Assembly: GCA_963664285.2 (NCBI GenBank)
Contig: CAXXNX010000084.1
Coordinates: 1 to 64,000 of the forward strand
DNA: 64,000 nt
DNA from: JAJCYL01 sp963664285
GTDB lineage: Bacteria > Bacteroidota > Bacteroidia > Cytophagales > Cyclobacteriaceae
Reading direction: 5' to 3'
A program made the position numbers and the translations under genes. This document shows, in pieces, positions 19,220 through 27,691 of this stretch (position 1 is the stretch's first letter; every line of letters starts with the position of its first letter). The notes under the pieces are model-generated. The model had not been told where the DNA came from, ran no database searches, and worked only from the letters and a program-made list of their open reading frames with translations.

Positions 19220-20317
19220 CTAAGTTTCAACCCGGCCGTTTTCAACTTTAAATATCTGAACTTTTTCATCAAGTTGGTTAACTAATTTAGAAGTTCTCTC
19301 CGGTCGGGCATCAGTGATAAAGATCTGTCCGAAATATCCGTCGCCTATCATTTCAGTTAAGTGGCCAATCCTGCTGTCATCCAATTTGTCAAAAACATCA
19401 TCGAGTAATAGAATGGGCTTGAATTCTTTGTTTTGCCTAATTATCTCATATTGTGCAATGCGTAAGGCAATCACAAAAGATTTCTGCTGTCCTTGAGAAC
19501 CGCTTTTTTTCAAAGCATTTTGTCCCAGTAAAAATTCGAAGTCATCCCGGTGCACACCAAAGGTGGTTCGTTGCATCAATATATCCTTCTGTCTACATTC
19601 TTTCAACCCCGATTCGGGATTCTTTCTGTCGTAATCAGAGAGGTACCTGATCTCAATCGATTCTTCACCAGCCAGCGCATGATATCGGTCGAGGAATACT
19701 GGTATGAATACTTCAAGGAATGCTTTCCGCTTCGACCATATTATCAGGCCATTGCTGACCAACTCCTGATCGTATTTATCCAATAGGTCGGAATCTGGTG
19801 GTTTGTCGTTGGAACTGACTTTCAATAAAGTATTTCGCTGTTTGAGAAAATGATTGTACCTGATCAAAGTATTGAGGTATTCTCTATCGATTTGACTGAG
19901 CAACGCGTCGAAAAACTTCCTTCTTAGCTCACTCCACTCCCTAACGATGTCGGTATCATTGGGGCTTACCATCACAATGGGAAACTCCCCGATATGTTGG
20001 CTCAATTTATCCAAAGGTTTTTTATCAACCAGGAACTTCTTGCCGGAATTGATCTCATAAACGCATTGCAAGACATGAACTTTCCCATTCCGACTAATTT
20101 CCCCTTTGCTAACGAAGAAAGCTTGTCCAAACCGAATATTTTGCTGGTCTGAGCCATTAATCGCACTCTTGGTAAAAGACAGATAGTAGATCGCATCCAG
20201 TAAATTGGTTTTCCCCATTCCATTCTTTCCCGTCAATGAAACTATCTGTGTATCGAAGTCAATCTTTTGGCTTTCGTAGTTCTTAAAATTTGATACGCTT
20301 AAATGTTTAAGGAACAT
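19220..20317 (-). CDS. recF: DNA replication and repair protein RecF
   Basis: RecF is an SMC-like ATPase that, with RecO and RecR, loads RecA at single-strand gaps. The 365-residue chain shows the N-terminal start MFLKHLSVSNFKNYES, Walker A (GKNGMGKTNLLDAIYYLS), the signature (GSQGQQKSFVIALRIAQ) and Walker B (ILLLDDVFDKLDDSR). All are intact. The gene is divergent from pdhA and leads the recF-DUF721 pair. Confidence 0.96.
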   Translation of the reverse strand: MFLKHLSVSNFKNYESQKIDFDTQIVSLTGKNGMGKTNLLDAIYYLSFTKSAINGSDQQNIRFGQAFFVSKGEISRNGKVHVLQCVYEINSGKKFLVDKKPLDKLSQHIGEFPIVMVSPNDTDIVREWSELRRKFFDALLSQIDREYLNTLIRYNHFLKQRNTLLKVSSNDKPPDSDLLDKYDQELVSNGLIIWSKRKAFLEVFIPVFLDRYHALAGEESIEIRYLSDYDRKNPESGLKECRQKDILMQRTTFGVHRDDFEFLLGQNALKKSGSQGQQKSFVIALRIAQYEIIRQNKEFKPILLLDDVFDKLDDSRIGHLTEMIGDGYFGQIFITDARPERTSKLVNQLDEKVQIFKVENGRVET

Positions 20318-20415
20318 CAGGGAATAATTTAGAGGAATCTTTCACTTTTTGGCTTCAAGCTCTTTTTCGTATTTTCGCAGGACTCAAAAATGTGTACCCC
20401 AGACAAATAAGAAAG

Positions 20416-21447
20416 ATGGCGGCAACCAAAGCGAAAACTGTTTCCAAATCTAAGGCGAAGAATAATTTTCCAAAAAAAACCTGGATGTTCTGGTATGAAT
20501 CAATGTTATTGGTAAGGCGATTTGAAGAGAAATCGGGTCAATTATATGGGCAGCAAAAAATCAGGGGATTCTGTCACTTGTATATAGGCCAAGAAGCTGT
20601 TGCTGCAGGATCAGTTTCTGCTTTGAAAGAAGGTGATAAGTATATCACAGCATACCGTGATCATGCTCATCCACTGGTACTGGGTACTGATCCGGGTGCT
20701 GTAATGGCAGAGTTATTCGCCAAATCCACCGGTATCTCGAAGGGTAAGGGGGGATCAATGCACATGTTTGACAAGGAAAGAGGGTTCTTCGGCGGTCATG
20801 GGATTGTTGGAGGTCAGATTCCTTTGGGCGCAGGTATTGCCTTTGCTGATCAATACAAAGGCAACGACAATGTTTGCATTTGTTACATGGGAGATGGAGC
20901 CGTCCGACAAGGATCTTTTCACGAGACATTAAATATGGCCATGAATTTCAAGATCCCTGTGATCTTTGCCATTGAGAATAATGGATACGCCATGGGAACA
21001 TCAGTTCAGAGAACTTCGAATGTCACCGAACTGTATCAATTAGGTGAAGCTTACAGCATGCCATCTCTTGCCGTAGATGCAATGTCAGTTGTAAGAGTAC
21101 ATAAAGCTGTAGAAGAAGCGGCAAAAAGGGCACGCAAGGGAGATGGGCCTACACTATTAGAACTGAGAACTTATCGTTACAAAGGCCATTCCATGTCCGA
21201 CCCGGCTAAGTACAGAACACGTGAAGAAGTGGATAAATACAGGAAAAAGGATCCGATCGAGCAGGTAAAGGTGGAAATTCTGAAATCCAAGATTGCATCA
21301 AAAAAAGAGATCGAGTCGATAGATGAAAAGATCAAGAGTACTGTTGAAGAGGCGGTTAAGTTTGCTGAAGAGTCGCCCTTGCCCGATGCAAGCGAAGCTT
21401 TACATGATGTCTACAAAGAACCAAATTATCCTTTTACTACTGACTAG
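20416..21447 (+). CDS. pdhA: Pyruvate dehydrogenase E1 component, alpha subunit
   Basis: This is the thiamine-diphosphate E1 alpha chain, which decarboxylates pyruvate as part of the pyruvate dehydrogenase complex. The thiamine-binding motif GDGAVRQGSFHETLNMA...NNGY is clear, as is the phosphorylation-loop region YRYKGHSMSDPAKYR. I chose the ATG at 20416 (MAATKAKTVSK), giving 343 residues with a Lys-rich N-terminal tail. The beta and E2 genes are not adjacent, unlike in many bacteria. The gene that follows encodes a TPR protein. Confidence 0.94.
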   Translation: MAATKAKTVSKSKAKNNFPKKTWMFWYESMLLVRRFEEKSGQLYGQQKIRGFCHLYIGQEAVAAGSVSALKEGDKYITAYRDHAHPLVLGTDPGAVMAELFAKSTGISKGKGGSMHMFDKERGFFGGHGIVGGQIPLGAGIAFADQYKGNDNVCICYMGDGAVRQGSFHETLNMAMNFKIPVIFAIENNGYAMGTSVQRTSNVTELYQLGEAYSMPSLAVDAMSVVRVHKAVEEAAKRARKGDGPTLLELRTYRYKGHSMSDPAKYRTREEVDKYRKKDPIEQVKVEILKSKIASKKEIESIDEKIKSTVEEAVKFAEESPLPDASEALHDVYKEPNYPFTTD

Positions 21448-21558
21448 CGGTAACTCAAATCCAATCATTTAATTTTACATCAACTACAGGTAAAACGGAT
21501 TTCTAATTGTTTTTATTTACTGATTTATCCAATTAAATTTGCGACCCAAAATTGAAGT

Positions 21559-22263
21559 ATGTCTAAGACTAAGAAGGCACCTAAAGGAGGCAGCGATATA
21601 TTGGAGAGTCCCGAGGCATTAGCCGAGCAGCTTTCTAGAACTGAAGAATTTCTCGAAAAGAATCGAATAGCAGTTTTTGCTATTGGTGGAATTATTGGTG
21701 TCATTCTTTTAGCTTTTTTCGGCTACAGGTATTATATCAGCAACCTGGACGAAATTGCACAAAGAGAACTTTTCCAGGCAGTGTATTATTTTGAAGCGGA
21801 CAGCTTGGGTAAAGCGCTCAACGGCGATGGGTTGAATTATGGCTTTTTAGACGTAATTAGTGAATATAGCGGAACAAAGGCTGCTAACCTTGCTAGGTTT
21901 TACGCAGGGGCCACATATCTCAAACTTGCTGATTACGAATCAGCTTTGAGGTATTTGGAAAGCTTTGGAGGTAATGATCTAATACTACAAGCAAGAGCTT
22001 ATTCCCTTGTTGGTGATGCTCATGCGGAATTAAAGGATTACGGAAGTGCGGCAGAATATTATGAGAAAGCTGCTGACTACAAGCCAAATAAACAATTTTC
22101 ACCCATCTATTTGCAAAAAGCAGCAGTTGCTTATGAAAAATTAAATCGCATAGAAGAAGCTTTAGAGGCTTATAATAAAATAGTGGTTAAGTATTTTGAA
22201 TCTACGATATACCAGGATGCTAAAAAACATAAAGCAAGATTGGAAATTAAAGCTAAAAGTTGA
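21559..22263 (+). CDS. Membrane-anchored tetratricopeptide-repeat protein
   Basis: The 234-residue protein has a charged cytoplasmic N-terminus, one transmembrane segment at about residues 37-57 and an external part with about three to four TPR-like helical pairs (ALRYLESFGG...ARAYSLVGDAHAELKDYGSAAEYYEKAADYK; YEKLNRIEEALEAYNKIV). This matches the general layout of YfgM/DUF2133-like ancillary chaperones at the inner membrane. TPR domains bind partner proteins; none can be named. A strong terminator follows the stop codon. Confidence 0.75.
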   Translation: MSKTKKAPKGGSDILESPEALAEQLSRTEEFLEKNRIAVFAIGGIIGVILLAFFGYRYYISNLDEIAQRELFQAVYYFEADSLGKALNGDGLNYGFLDVISEYSGTKAANLARFYAGATYLKLADYESALRYLESFGGNDLILQARAYSLVGDAHAELKDYGSAAEYYEKAADYKPNKQFSPIYLQKAAVAYEKLNRIEEALEAYNKIVVKYFESTIYQDAKKHKARLEIKAKS

Positions 22264-22284
22264 TCTAAAGGTATTGGTAACTGA

Positions 22285-22317
22285 GGGGATAGGGCCAAAT
22301 GCCTTATCCCCTTTTTT
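22285..22317 (+). terminator. Rho-independent terminator after the TPR gene
   Basis: An 11-bp stem (GGGGATAGGGC at 22285-22295 with GCCTTATCCCC at 22301-22311, one G-U pair) and a 5-base loop are followed by six T residues. It separates the TPR gene from ribH. Confidence 0.9.
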
Positions 22318-22328
22318 AATGTAAAATT

Positions 22329-22805
22329 ATGTCTTCGAAACAAAAGAACCTTAGCAGTTACAGCAACACGAATATTGGCGATCTTAAAAATAAAACATTT
22401 GCCATAGTGGTTTCCGAATGGAATAGCGAAGTAACTGAATCCATGTATTCCGGTGCCTATCAAACACTTTTCGATCATGGTATTAATAAGGAGAATATTA
22501 TCCGAAAGGTTGTCCCTGGAAGTTTTGAACTCAGCCTGGGCGCCCAATGGATGGCGAAGGAAAAAAAAATTGATGCGGTAATCTGCCTGGGATGTGTTAT
22601 CCAGGGCGAAACAAGGCACTTTGATTTCATCTGTCAAGCCGTTGCCAACGGAATAACAGATGTAGCCCTGAGGTACAACAAGCCTGTGATCTTCGGGGTG
22701 CTCACAGCTGACAATCAAAAACAGGCGTTGGACCGGGCCGGTGGAAAATACGGCAATAAGGGTGATGAAGCTGCGGCCACCGCTATTAAAATGTTAGGGT
22801 TCTAA
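22329..22805 (+). CDS. ribH: 6,7-dimethyl-8-ribityllumazine synthase
   Basis: The enzyme condenses the ribityl-pyrimidine with dihydroxybutanone phosphate to give lumazine, the penultimate step to riboflavin. The 158-residue chain shows the substrate loops VSEWNSEVTE and VPGSFELSLGAQWM, the catalytic His in ETRHFDFI and the C-terminal GNKGDEAA phosphate loop. No FMN riboswitch is visible. It is 17 bp from lysC and may be co-transcribed with it. Confidence 0.96.
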   Translation: MSSKQKNLSSYSNTNIGDLKNKTFAIVVSEWNSEVTESMYSGAYQTLFDHGINKENIIRKVVPGSFELSLGAQWMAKEKKIDAVICLGCVIQGETRHFDFICQAVANGITDVALRYNKPVIFGVLTADNQKQALDRAGGKYGNKGDEAAATAIKMLGF

Positions 22806-22822
22806 AACAGGTACGAGAAAGG

Positions 22823-24142
22823 ATGTTAGTTTACAAATTCGGAGGTACTTCCATCGGGAGCCCACAACGCATGCATGGTGTTGCAGAGATCATTAGTTCT
22901 TCTGCGGAACGAAAAATTATCGTCTTATCCGCAGTGAGCGGGACAACTAATGAGCTTGTTGGCATCTCAGAACAGTTTTCAAATGAAAAGCTCCATGAAG
23001 CAGCTAACGATATATCAAAGTTAAGAATCAAATACCTTGATTTCGTTAACAGATTATTCAGTACGAGTACGGGCAAGGAGCAGGGCATTCGAATAATAAA
23101 TGAGCAGGTCGATCAGATTGAAGGTTTGATAGCTCAACCATTTTATGAAAAGGCTAACAAATTAATTGTTGCGCAGGGCGAGATGATCAGCACCCAGCTA
23201 TTTACCGCCTATCTCCATGAAAATGAAATTTCAGCAGTACTTATAAATGCCCTCGATTTCATGTACATCGATGATAACCTGGAACCTGACTTGACGCTCA
23301 TTGAGGAAAAATTGTCTTCCGTTTTATCCAGGTACCCATCAGACGCCTTATTTATAACACAAGGCTATATATGCCGAAGTCACACCGGAGGTATCGATAA
23401 CCTTAATCGCGGAGGCAGTGACTACACAGCAACCCTGATTGGCGCCGCTATTCAGGCCGAAGAGGTACAGATTTGGACCGACATCGATGGTGTCCACAAC
23501 AATGATCCGCGGATGGTAGAAAATACTCTACCTATTGCTCAACTGTCCTTTGAAGAAGCCGGCGAGTTAGCTTATTTCGGGGCGAAGATCCTTCATCCTT
23601 CCTGCATTTTTCCGGCCCAACAGAGAAATGTAATTGTCAGAATAAAGAATACCCTCGACCCGGAAGCCCGAGGAACACTGATCACATCAGAAAAACAACC
23701 TGATAATATCAAAGCCATAGCAGTTAAGGATGGCATCACTGCCATAAAAATTAAATCAACAAGAATGATCAATGCCTATGGTTTCCTTCGGAAAATCTTT
23801 GAGGTTTTTGAGAAATACAAAACTCCTATTGATATGATCACTACTTCCGAAATTGCAGTTAGCTTATCCATTGACGATCCTACCAACCTCATTCAAATAA
23901 TTGACGAGTTGAAGCCGTTCGGAATTATTGAAGTGGATAAGGATCAGTCTATTATTTGTATCGTAGGGGATTTTGTAGCACAGAAGAAAGGAATTGGGAA
24001 AGATATCTTTGGTTCACTTGAACAAATACCGATTAGGATGATCTCCTATGGCGGTAGTAAAAATAACATCTCATTACTTATTGATACCAATTACAAAAAG
24101 GAGGCACTCCAATGTCTGAACACAAGCTTGTTCAATCAATGA
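22823..24142 (+). CDS. lysC: Aspartate kinase
   Basis: The enzyme phosphorylates aspartate at the start of the lysine, threonine and methionine pathways. The 439-residue protein has the catalytic N-terminal motif VYKFGGTSIGSP, RGGSDYTATLIGAA and a C-terminal pair of ACT domains from about residue 295, consistent with feedback regulation. It is monofunctional (no homoserine dehydrogenase domain). Its product supports the methionine branch served by metH and metF further along. Confidence 0.94.
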   Translation: MLVYKFGGTSIGSPQRMHGVAEIISSSAERKIIVLSAVSGTTNELVGISEQFSNEKLHEAANDISKLRIKYLDFVNRLFSTSTGKEQGIRIINEQVDQIEGLIAQPFYEKANKLIVAQGEMISTQLFTAYLHENEISAVLINALDFMYIDDNLEPDLTLIEEKLSSVLSRYPSDALFITQGYICRSHTGGIDNLNRGGSDYTATLIGAAIQAEEVQIWTDIDGVHNNDPRMVENTLPIAQLSFEEAGELAYFGAKILHPSCIFPAQQRNVIVRIKNTLDPEARGTLITSEKQPDNIKAIAVKDGITAIKIKSTRMINAYGFLRKIFEVFEKYKTPIDMITTSEIAVSLSIDDPTNLIQIIDELKPFGIIEVDKDQSIICIVGDFVAQKKGIGKDIFGSLEQIPIRMISYGGSKNNISLLIDTNYKKEALQCLNTSLFNQ

Positions 24143-24160
24143 TACAGGTGGGAATTTATT

Positions 24161-25060
24161 TCATTGTTGAAGCAGTGTCAACCAGGCTTTATCGATTTCT
24201 TTTTCCTTAAGGTAGCTTTTCGCCAATTTGTGTAACTCTGCCTCCCTCCCATCAGGGTCATCACTAAATGCTTCATGGATTGCGCTAATCTCAGACTCCT
24301 GACCAAATTGTTGAATATCATCAGCATGTGGCAAAGAAGTAATATTGCCTAGCATACCAAGATCGTTACCCGATAAAATACTGGAGTTACAAATATTCTC
24401 CGGCATCTGATCAATGCCAATAGCGTCACCTGCAGTTGGCTTAGGAACCTCAAAAATTGCCGCTCCAAAGGCACGGGTATACCAGTTCCCTCCCAATCTG
24501 CCGACAGTATCAAGTTTCTGAGGATCAATCTTTCCATAATCATCAAAAATGCCATCATTAATATGAATCATCAACGCCTCACAAATCACCAACTGTCCAG
24601 CTCCACCCTGATCTCCCAGGGGTTTTACTTCTTTCACTTTACACTCAATGGAAGCTGGAGATTCTTTAACTCTCGGTGGTTTTACTATCTCAGAGGTTAC
24701 TTCCGTCAATCCTGATTTGATAAATTCGTTAACTCCACGATTAAATTCTGAGCTAGATAATGACGTTTGTTGAACTATATCGTAGCTAACAATATTAATC
24801 ACTACCTCGGGCACTTCATTCACATTTTCCCAGGTATGCTTAACTGTATTGTCTCTTCCCCGCCGGGAGGGAGAAAATATTAGAATAGGGGGATTGGCAC
24901 TGAAAGCATTGAAAAATGAGAAGGGGCTTAGATTGACATTGCCTTCCTTGTCGAGCGTACTGGCAAACGCAATTGGTCTTGGTGTTACCAGAGATAGCAG
25001 GTAATTGTGAGTTTCAGGAGTCTTCGCAGTCCGGAGGTCTACTTTCATTGAGATAGACAA
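24161..25060 (-). CDS. Flavin reductase-like domain protein
   Basis: The 299-residue protein has an N-terminal flavin-reductase/FMN-binding split barrel (TPRPIAFASTLDKEGNVNLSPFS, SPSRRGRDNTVKHTWEN, SPASIECKVKEV) and a helical C-terminal extension of about 90 residues. Family members bind FMN and often reduce it or act as small oxidoreductases. In Bacteroidota this gene commonly sits by homogentisate-pathway genes, and here it lies 16 bp downstream of fahA on the same strand, which suggests a role in aromatic amino-acid breakdown. The exact reaction is not known. Confidence 0.8.
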   Translation of the reverse strand: MSISMKVDLRTAKTPETHNYLLSLVTPRPIAFASTLDKEGNVNLSPFSFFNAFSANPPILIFSPSRRGRDNTVKHTWENVNEVPEVVINIVSYDIVQQTSLSSSEFNRGVNEFIKSGLTEVTSEIVKPPRVKESPASIECKVKEVKPLGDQGGAGQLVICEALMIHINDGIFDDYGKIDPQKLDTVGRLGGNWYTRAFGAAIFEVPKPTAGDAIGIDQMPENICNSSILSGNDLGMLGNITSLPHADDIQQFGQESEISAIHEAFSDDPDGREAELHKLAKSYLKEKEIDKAWLTLLQQ

Positions 25061-25076
25061 TTATTTTCGTCACAAT

Positions 25077-26348
25077 TTACAATGAAGGAAGGACTTTAGT
25101 TTCCACTTCCCCGAAACCAATTCTTACCCCATTTTTCTTACCATAGCCTTTCATACTAACTGTATCGTGGTCATTGATAAATTTCCGCTCCGACCCATCT
25201 TTCATTAGAACTGTTTTGGTACCCTTCCAACTCAACTCCAGCATAGAACCGAACGAATCCGGAGTGGAGCCTGAGATTGTACCGGACGCAAACATATCCC
25301 CAACATTTATATTACAGCCATTTACTGTATGGTGTGCTAACTGTTGGCAGGGGTTCCAATACATATATTGAAAATTAGAACGGCAAACAGTTGTTCCATC
25401 TGCCCCCTCAGGCCGTATATTCACCTCAAGGCTAACATCGAAATGCCGATTACCTTTATATTCAAGATAGGGCAACACCTTTGGATCTTGCACCGGGCCT
25501 GGTACACGGAATGGGTCAAGCGCTTCAAGGGTAACAATCCACGGAGAAATGGAAGAGGCGAAGTTCTTTGCCAGAAAAGGTCCGAGTGGCACATATTCCC
25601 AGGTTTGTATATCTCTCGCCGACCAGTCATTGAAAATAACAAAGCCAAAAATGTGATCTTCTGCAGAAGCTGTAGTTATACTTTGGCCTAATTCAGTTTT
25701 ACCTGCCGCAATAAAGGCCATCTCTAATTCAAAATCCAGTCGCTTAGTGGGTCCGAATGATGGCGCAACTTCATCTGGTCCTTTGGTCTGACCTTTCGGT
25801 CTGTGTATTGGAACTTTGGTTGGTATAATAGACGACGCTCTGCCATGATAAGCCACAGGCATGTTCTTCCAATTCGGTAACAAAGCATTCTGAGGGTCCC
25901 GAATCATAGTGCCCACATTAATAGCGTGCTGCTCACTGGAGTAAAAGTCAGTATAGTCACCAATCCTGACTGGCACCAACATCTCCGCATCTTCCATATG
26001 AATCAGGGCAAGTTCTCTATCCTTCTTATTTTCTCTCAATTGCGGATTATCATGCAACAGCAGCTGAGAAAGTCGCGCTCTGACAGCATTGGTCACGGGT
26101 TTCCCAAGTGAGATGAAATCATTGAGGTACTTCTGGTTGAAGATACCCAAAGGCAACCCTAACCCATCCAGATAGCCATGTTCATTAAGGTAGACCAGAT
26201 CAATTATATATTCCCCAATGGCTGTGCCCGCTACAGGTTCCAAATAATCTGTCTTAAAAACTCCATATGGGAGATTCTGAATAGGGAAATCAGAATTCTC
26301 ATCTACCTCAACCCAGGATTTCAGGGTCGGGTCATTCGCTTTGATCAT
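25077..26348 (-). CDS. fahA: Fumarylacetoacetase
   Basis: The enzyme hydrolyses fumarylacetoacetate to fumarate and acetoacetate, the last step of tyrosine and phenylalanine degradation. The 423-residue length is normal. The SH3-like N-terminal domain is followed by the C-terminal catalytic domain, with the calcium and substrate regions DYTDFYSSEQHA, ELEMAFIAAGK, FVIFNDWSARDIQ and GTISGSTPDSFGSMLELSW. No homogentisate dioxygenase gene is adjacent in the window. It heads a two-gene unit with the flavin reductase. Confidence 0.95.
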   Translation of the reverse strand: MIKANDPTLKSWVEVDENSDFPIQNLPYGVFKTDYLEPVAGTAIGEYIIDLVYLNEHGYLDGLGLPLGIFNQKYLNDFISLGKPVTNAVRARLSQLLLHDNPQLRENKKDRELALIHMEDAEMLVPVRIGDYTDFYSSEQHAINVGTMIRDPQNALLPNWKNMPVAYHGRASSIIPTKVPIHRPKGQTKGPDEVAPSFGPTKRLDFELEMAFIAAGKTELGQSITTASAEDHIFGFVIFNDWSARDIQTWEYVPLGPFLAKNFASSISPWIVTLEALDPFRVPGPVQDPKVLPYLEYKGNRHFDVSLEVNIRPEGADGTTVCRSNFQYMYWNPCQQLAHHTVNGCNINVGDMFASGTISGSTPDSFGSMLELSWKGTKTVLMKDGSERKFINDHDTVSMKGYGKKNGVRIGFGEVETKVLPSL

Positions 26349-26393
26349 AGATTCATTCTTGAGTAAGCAGCAATTTACAACTCCCTGGAGAAA

Positions 26394-27500
26394 TTATAAA
26401 CTGCCGAATTCAGCAACTATAAATGCTTCTAATATTCCATTGGGAATCTCAAAACCACAGTAAAATACTCCTACTCCAAAAACTTTGTTTCTATGATTGA
26501 TCACTGATAGCGCTAAGGGTAGCAAGCTCACTGAAGCCATTGAATAAAAAATTGCGAAAACTAATACCAGCACAACAATTATAACTGCGCTGGCAAAATA
26601 GTAGATCCCAAATAGCAACAGGAAGCACACCAGGACACTGATTAACACCGGCAGATATAATCCTTTTTCTTCCACAATCCCACTAATTGGAAGCGAAAGA
26701 ATGGCAGCAACACCTAGCCTGATGGAAACTACAAAATCACCATGGATTGATGCGCCGATTTTTCCTTCTATCCAATCAGGAAACATGTTAAAAAGTACGG
26801 TAGTGATAATTCCGAATGCCAGTCCTAAGAAAAAGGAATAGCTGTAATCTGACCTCATCTTGCTCTTATAATCCGTAGTCTTTTTGACAACATCCTTCAC
26901 CTTACTGGTGTTTTTCTTTAGGAAGAACCCGGAAACAGATACCAGAATGCCTCCTGTAATAAAGGTCAATGGAGCGCCTAAAAGGTCAATCAGGTCAATC
27001 ACCACTGGTTCTATTGCATAAATCAATCCATAAACTATGGTAAGGATGGCCATTGCCCTGGGTAACCTATTAGATGGAGCGAAAAGCTCCACCGTTGATA
27101 TGGCCGGACTGGTAAATAAAGCCATTGAGAACAGCCAAAAAACTATCATTATAGGTAAAATCCAACGGAATGTCTCTCCCGGATCAATAATTAAGGTAAA
27201 AGCGGCGGCCATAAATAGCATTGAGGCCAAGCTGATACCGGCAGTTATAACTGGCAATCTCTGTCCTGAACTTCGTCTGAACCGGTCTCCTAATTTTCCC
27301 GCAAGCAAGGGAGTAATTGTCATAATTATACCCTGAGATATGAATAGAAAAAGAGTCAGGTCCGTAAATTTATATTGCTCCAGTAGTTTCGGTTGATAAT
27401 TGTAGTAGGCAATCCAGCCAATAACCACAGAGGCATATAGGGCGGCAAGGCTCCACAATTGCTTCCAGAGAATATCAGACTTGGCTTCTGTTAGATCCAT
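26394..27500 (-). CDS. MFS transporter, substrate unknown
   Basis: The 368-residue protein has about 11-12 hydrophobic segments and the MFS loop 2-3 signature in the form AGKLGDRFRRSSGQRLPVI, reminiscent of the sugar/cation symporter branch. The sequence begins MDLTEAKSDILWKQLW and ends GILEAFIVAEFGSL. It is somewhat short but shows no internal break. It is divergent from valS. The substrate cannot be told from sequence. Confidence 0.78.
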   Translation of the reverse strand: MDLTEAKSDILWKQLWSLAALYASVVIGWIAYYNYQPKLLEQYKFTDLTLFLFISQGIIMTITPLLAGKLGDRFRRSSGQRLPVITAGISLASMLFMAAAFTLIIDPGETFRWILPIMIVFWLFSMALFTSPAISTVELFAPSNRLPRAMAILTIVYGLIYAIEPVVIDLIDLLGAPLTFITGGILVSVSGFFLKKNTSKVKDVVKKTTDYKSKMRSDYSYSFFLGLAFGIITTVLFNMFPDWIEGKIGASIHGDFVVSIRLGVAAILSLPISGIVEEKGLYLPVLISVLVCFLLLFGIYYFASAVIIVVLVLVFAIFYSMASVSLLPLALSVINHRNKVFGVGVFYCGFEIPNGILEAFIVAEFGSL

Positions 27501-27662
27501 AGAATTAGAATTTAAGAGCTCAATCTACGGTGAATGATTTTTTGATGCAAGCTAATTGGTTTGCTGTAAAATAGAACAATACTTAGAGTTTTTTAAATTA
27601 TTTCTGTAAAAGCGCGGACTTATTACCACAACCTCAAAACCATTAAATCTCACATATTCATT

Positions 27663-27670
27663 TAATTTTG
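27663..27670 (+). promoter_or_regulatory. Probable -7 element of the valS promoter
   Basis: TAATTTTG matches the phylum's -7 consensus TAnnTTTG about 22 bases before the valS ATG. A clear TTG at -33 is lacking, so the call is tentative. Confidence 0.35.
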
Positions 27671-27691
27671 CACTTTTCAAAATGACTCTGA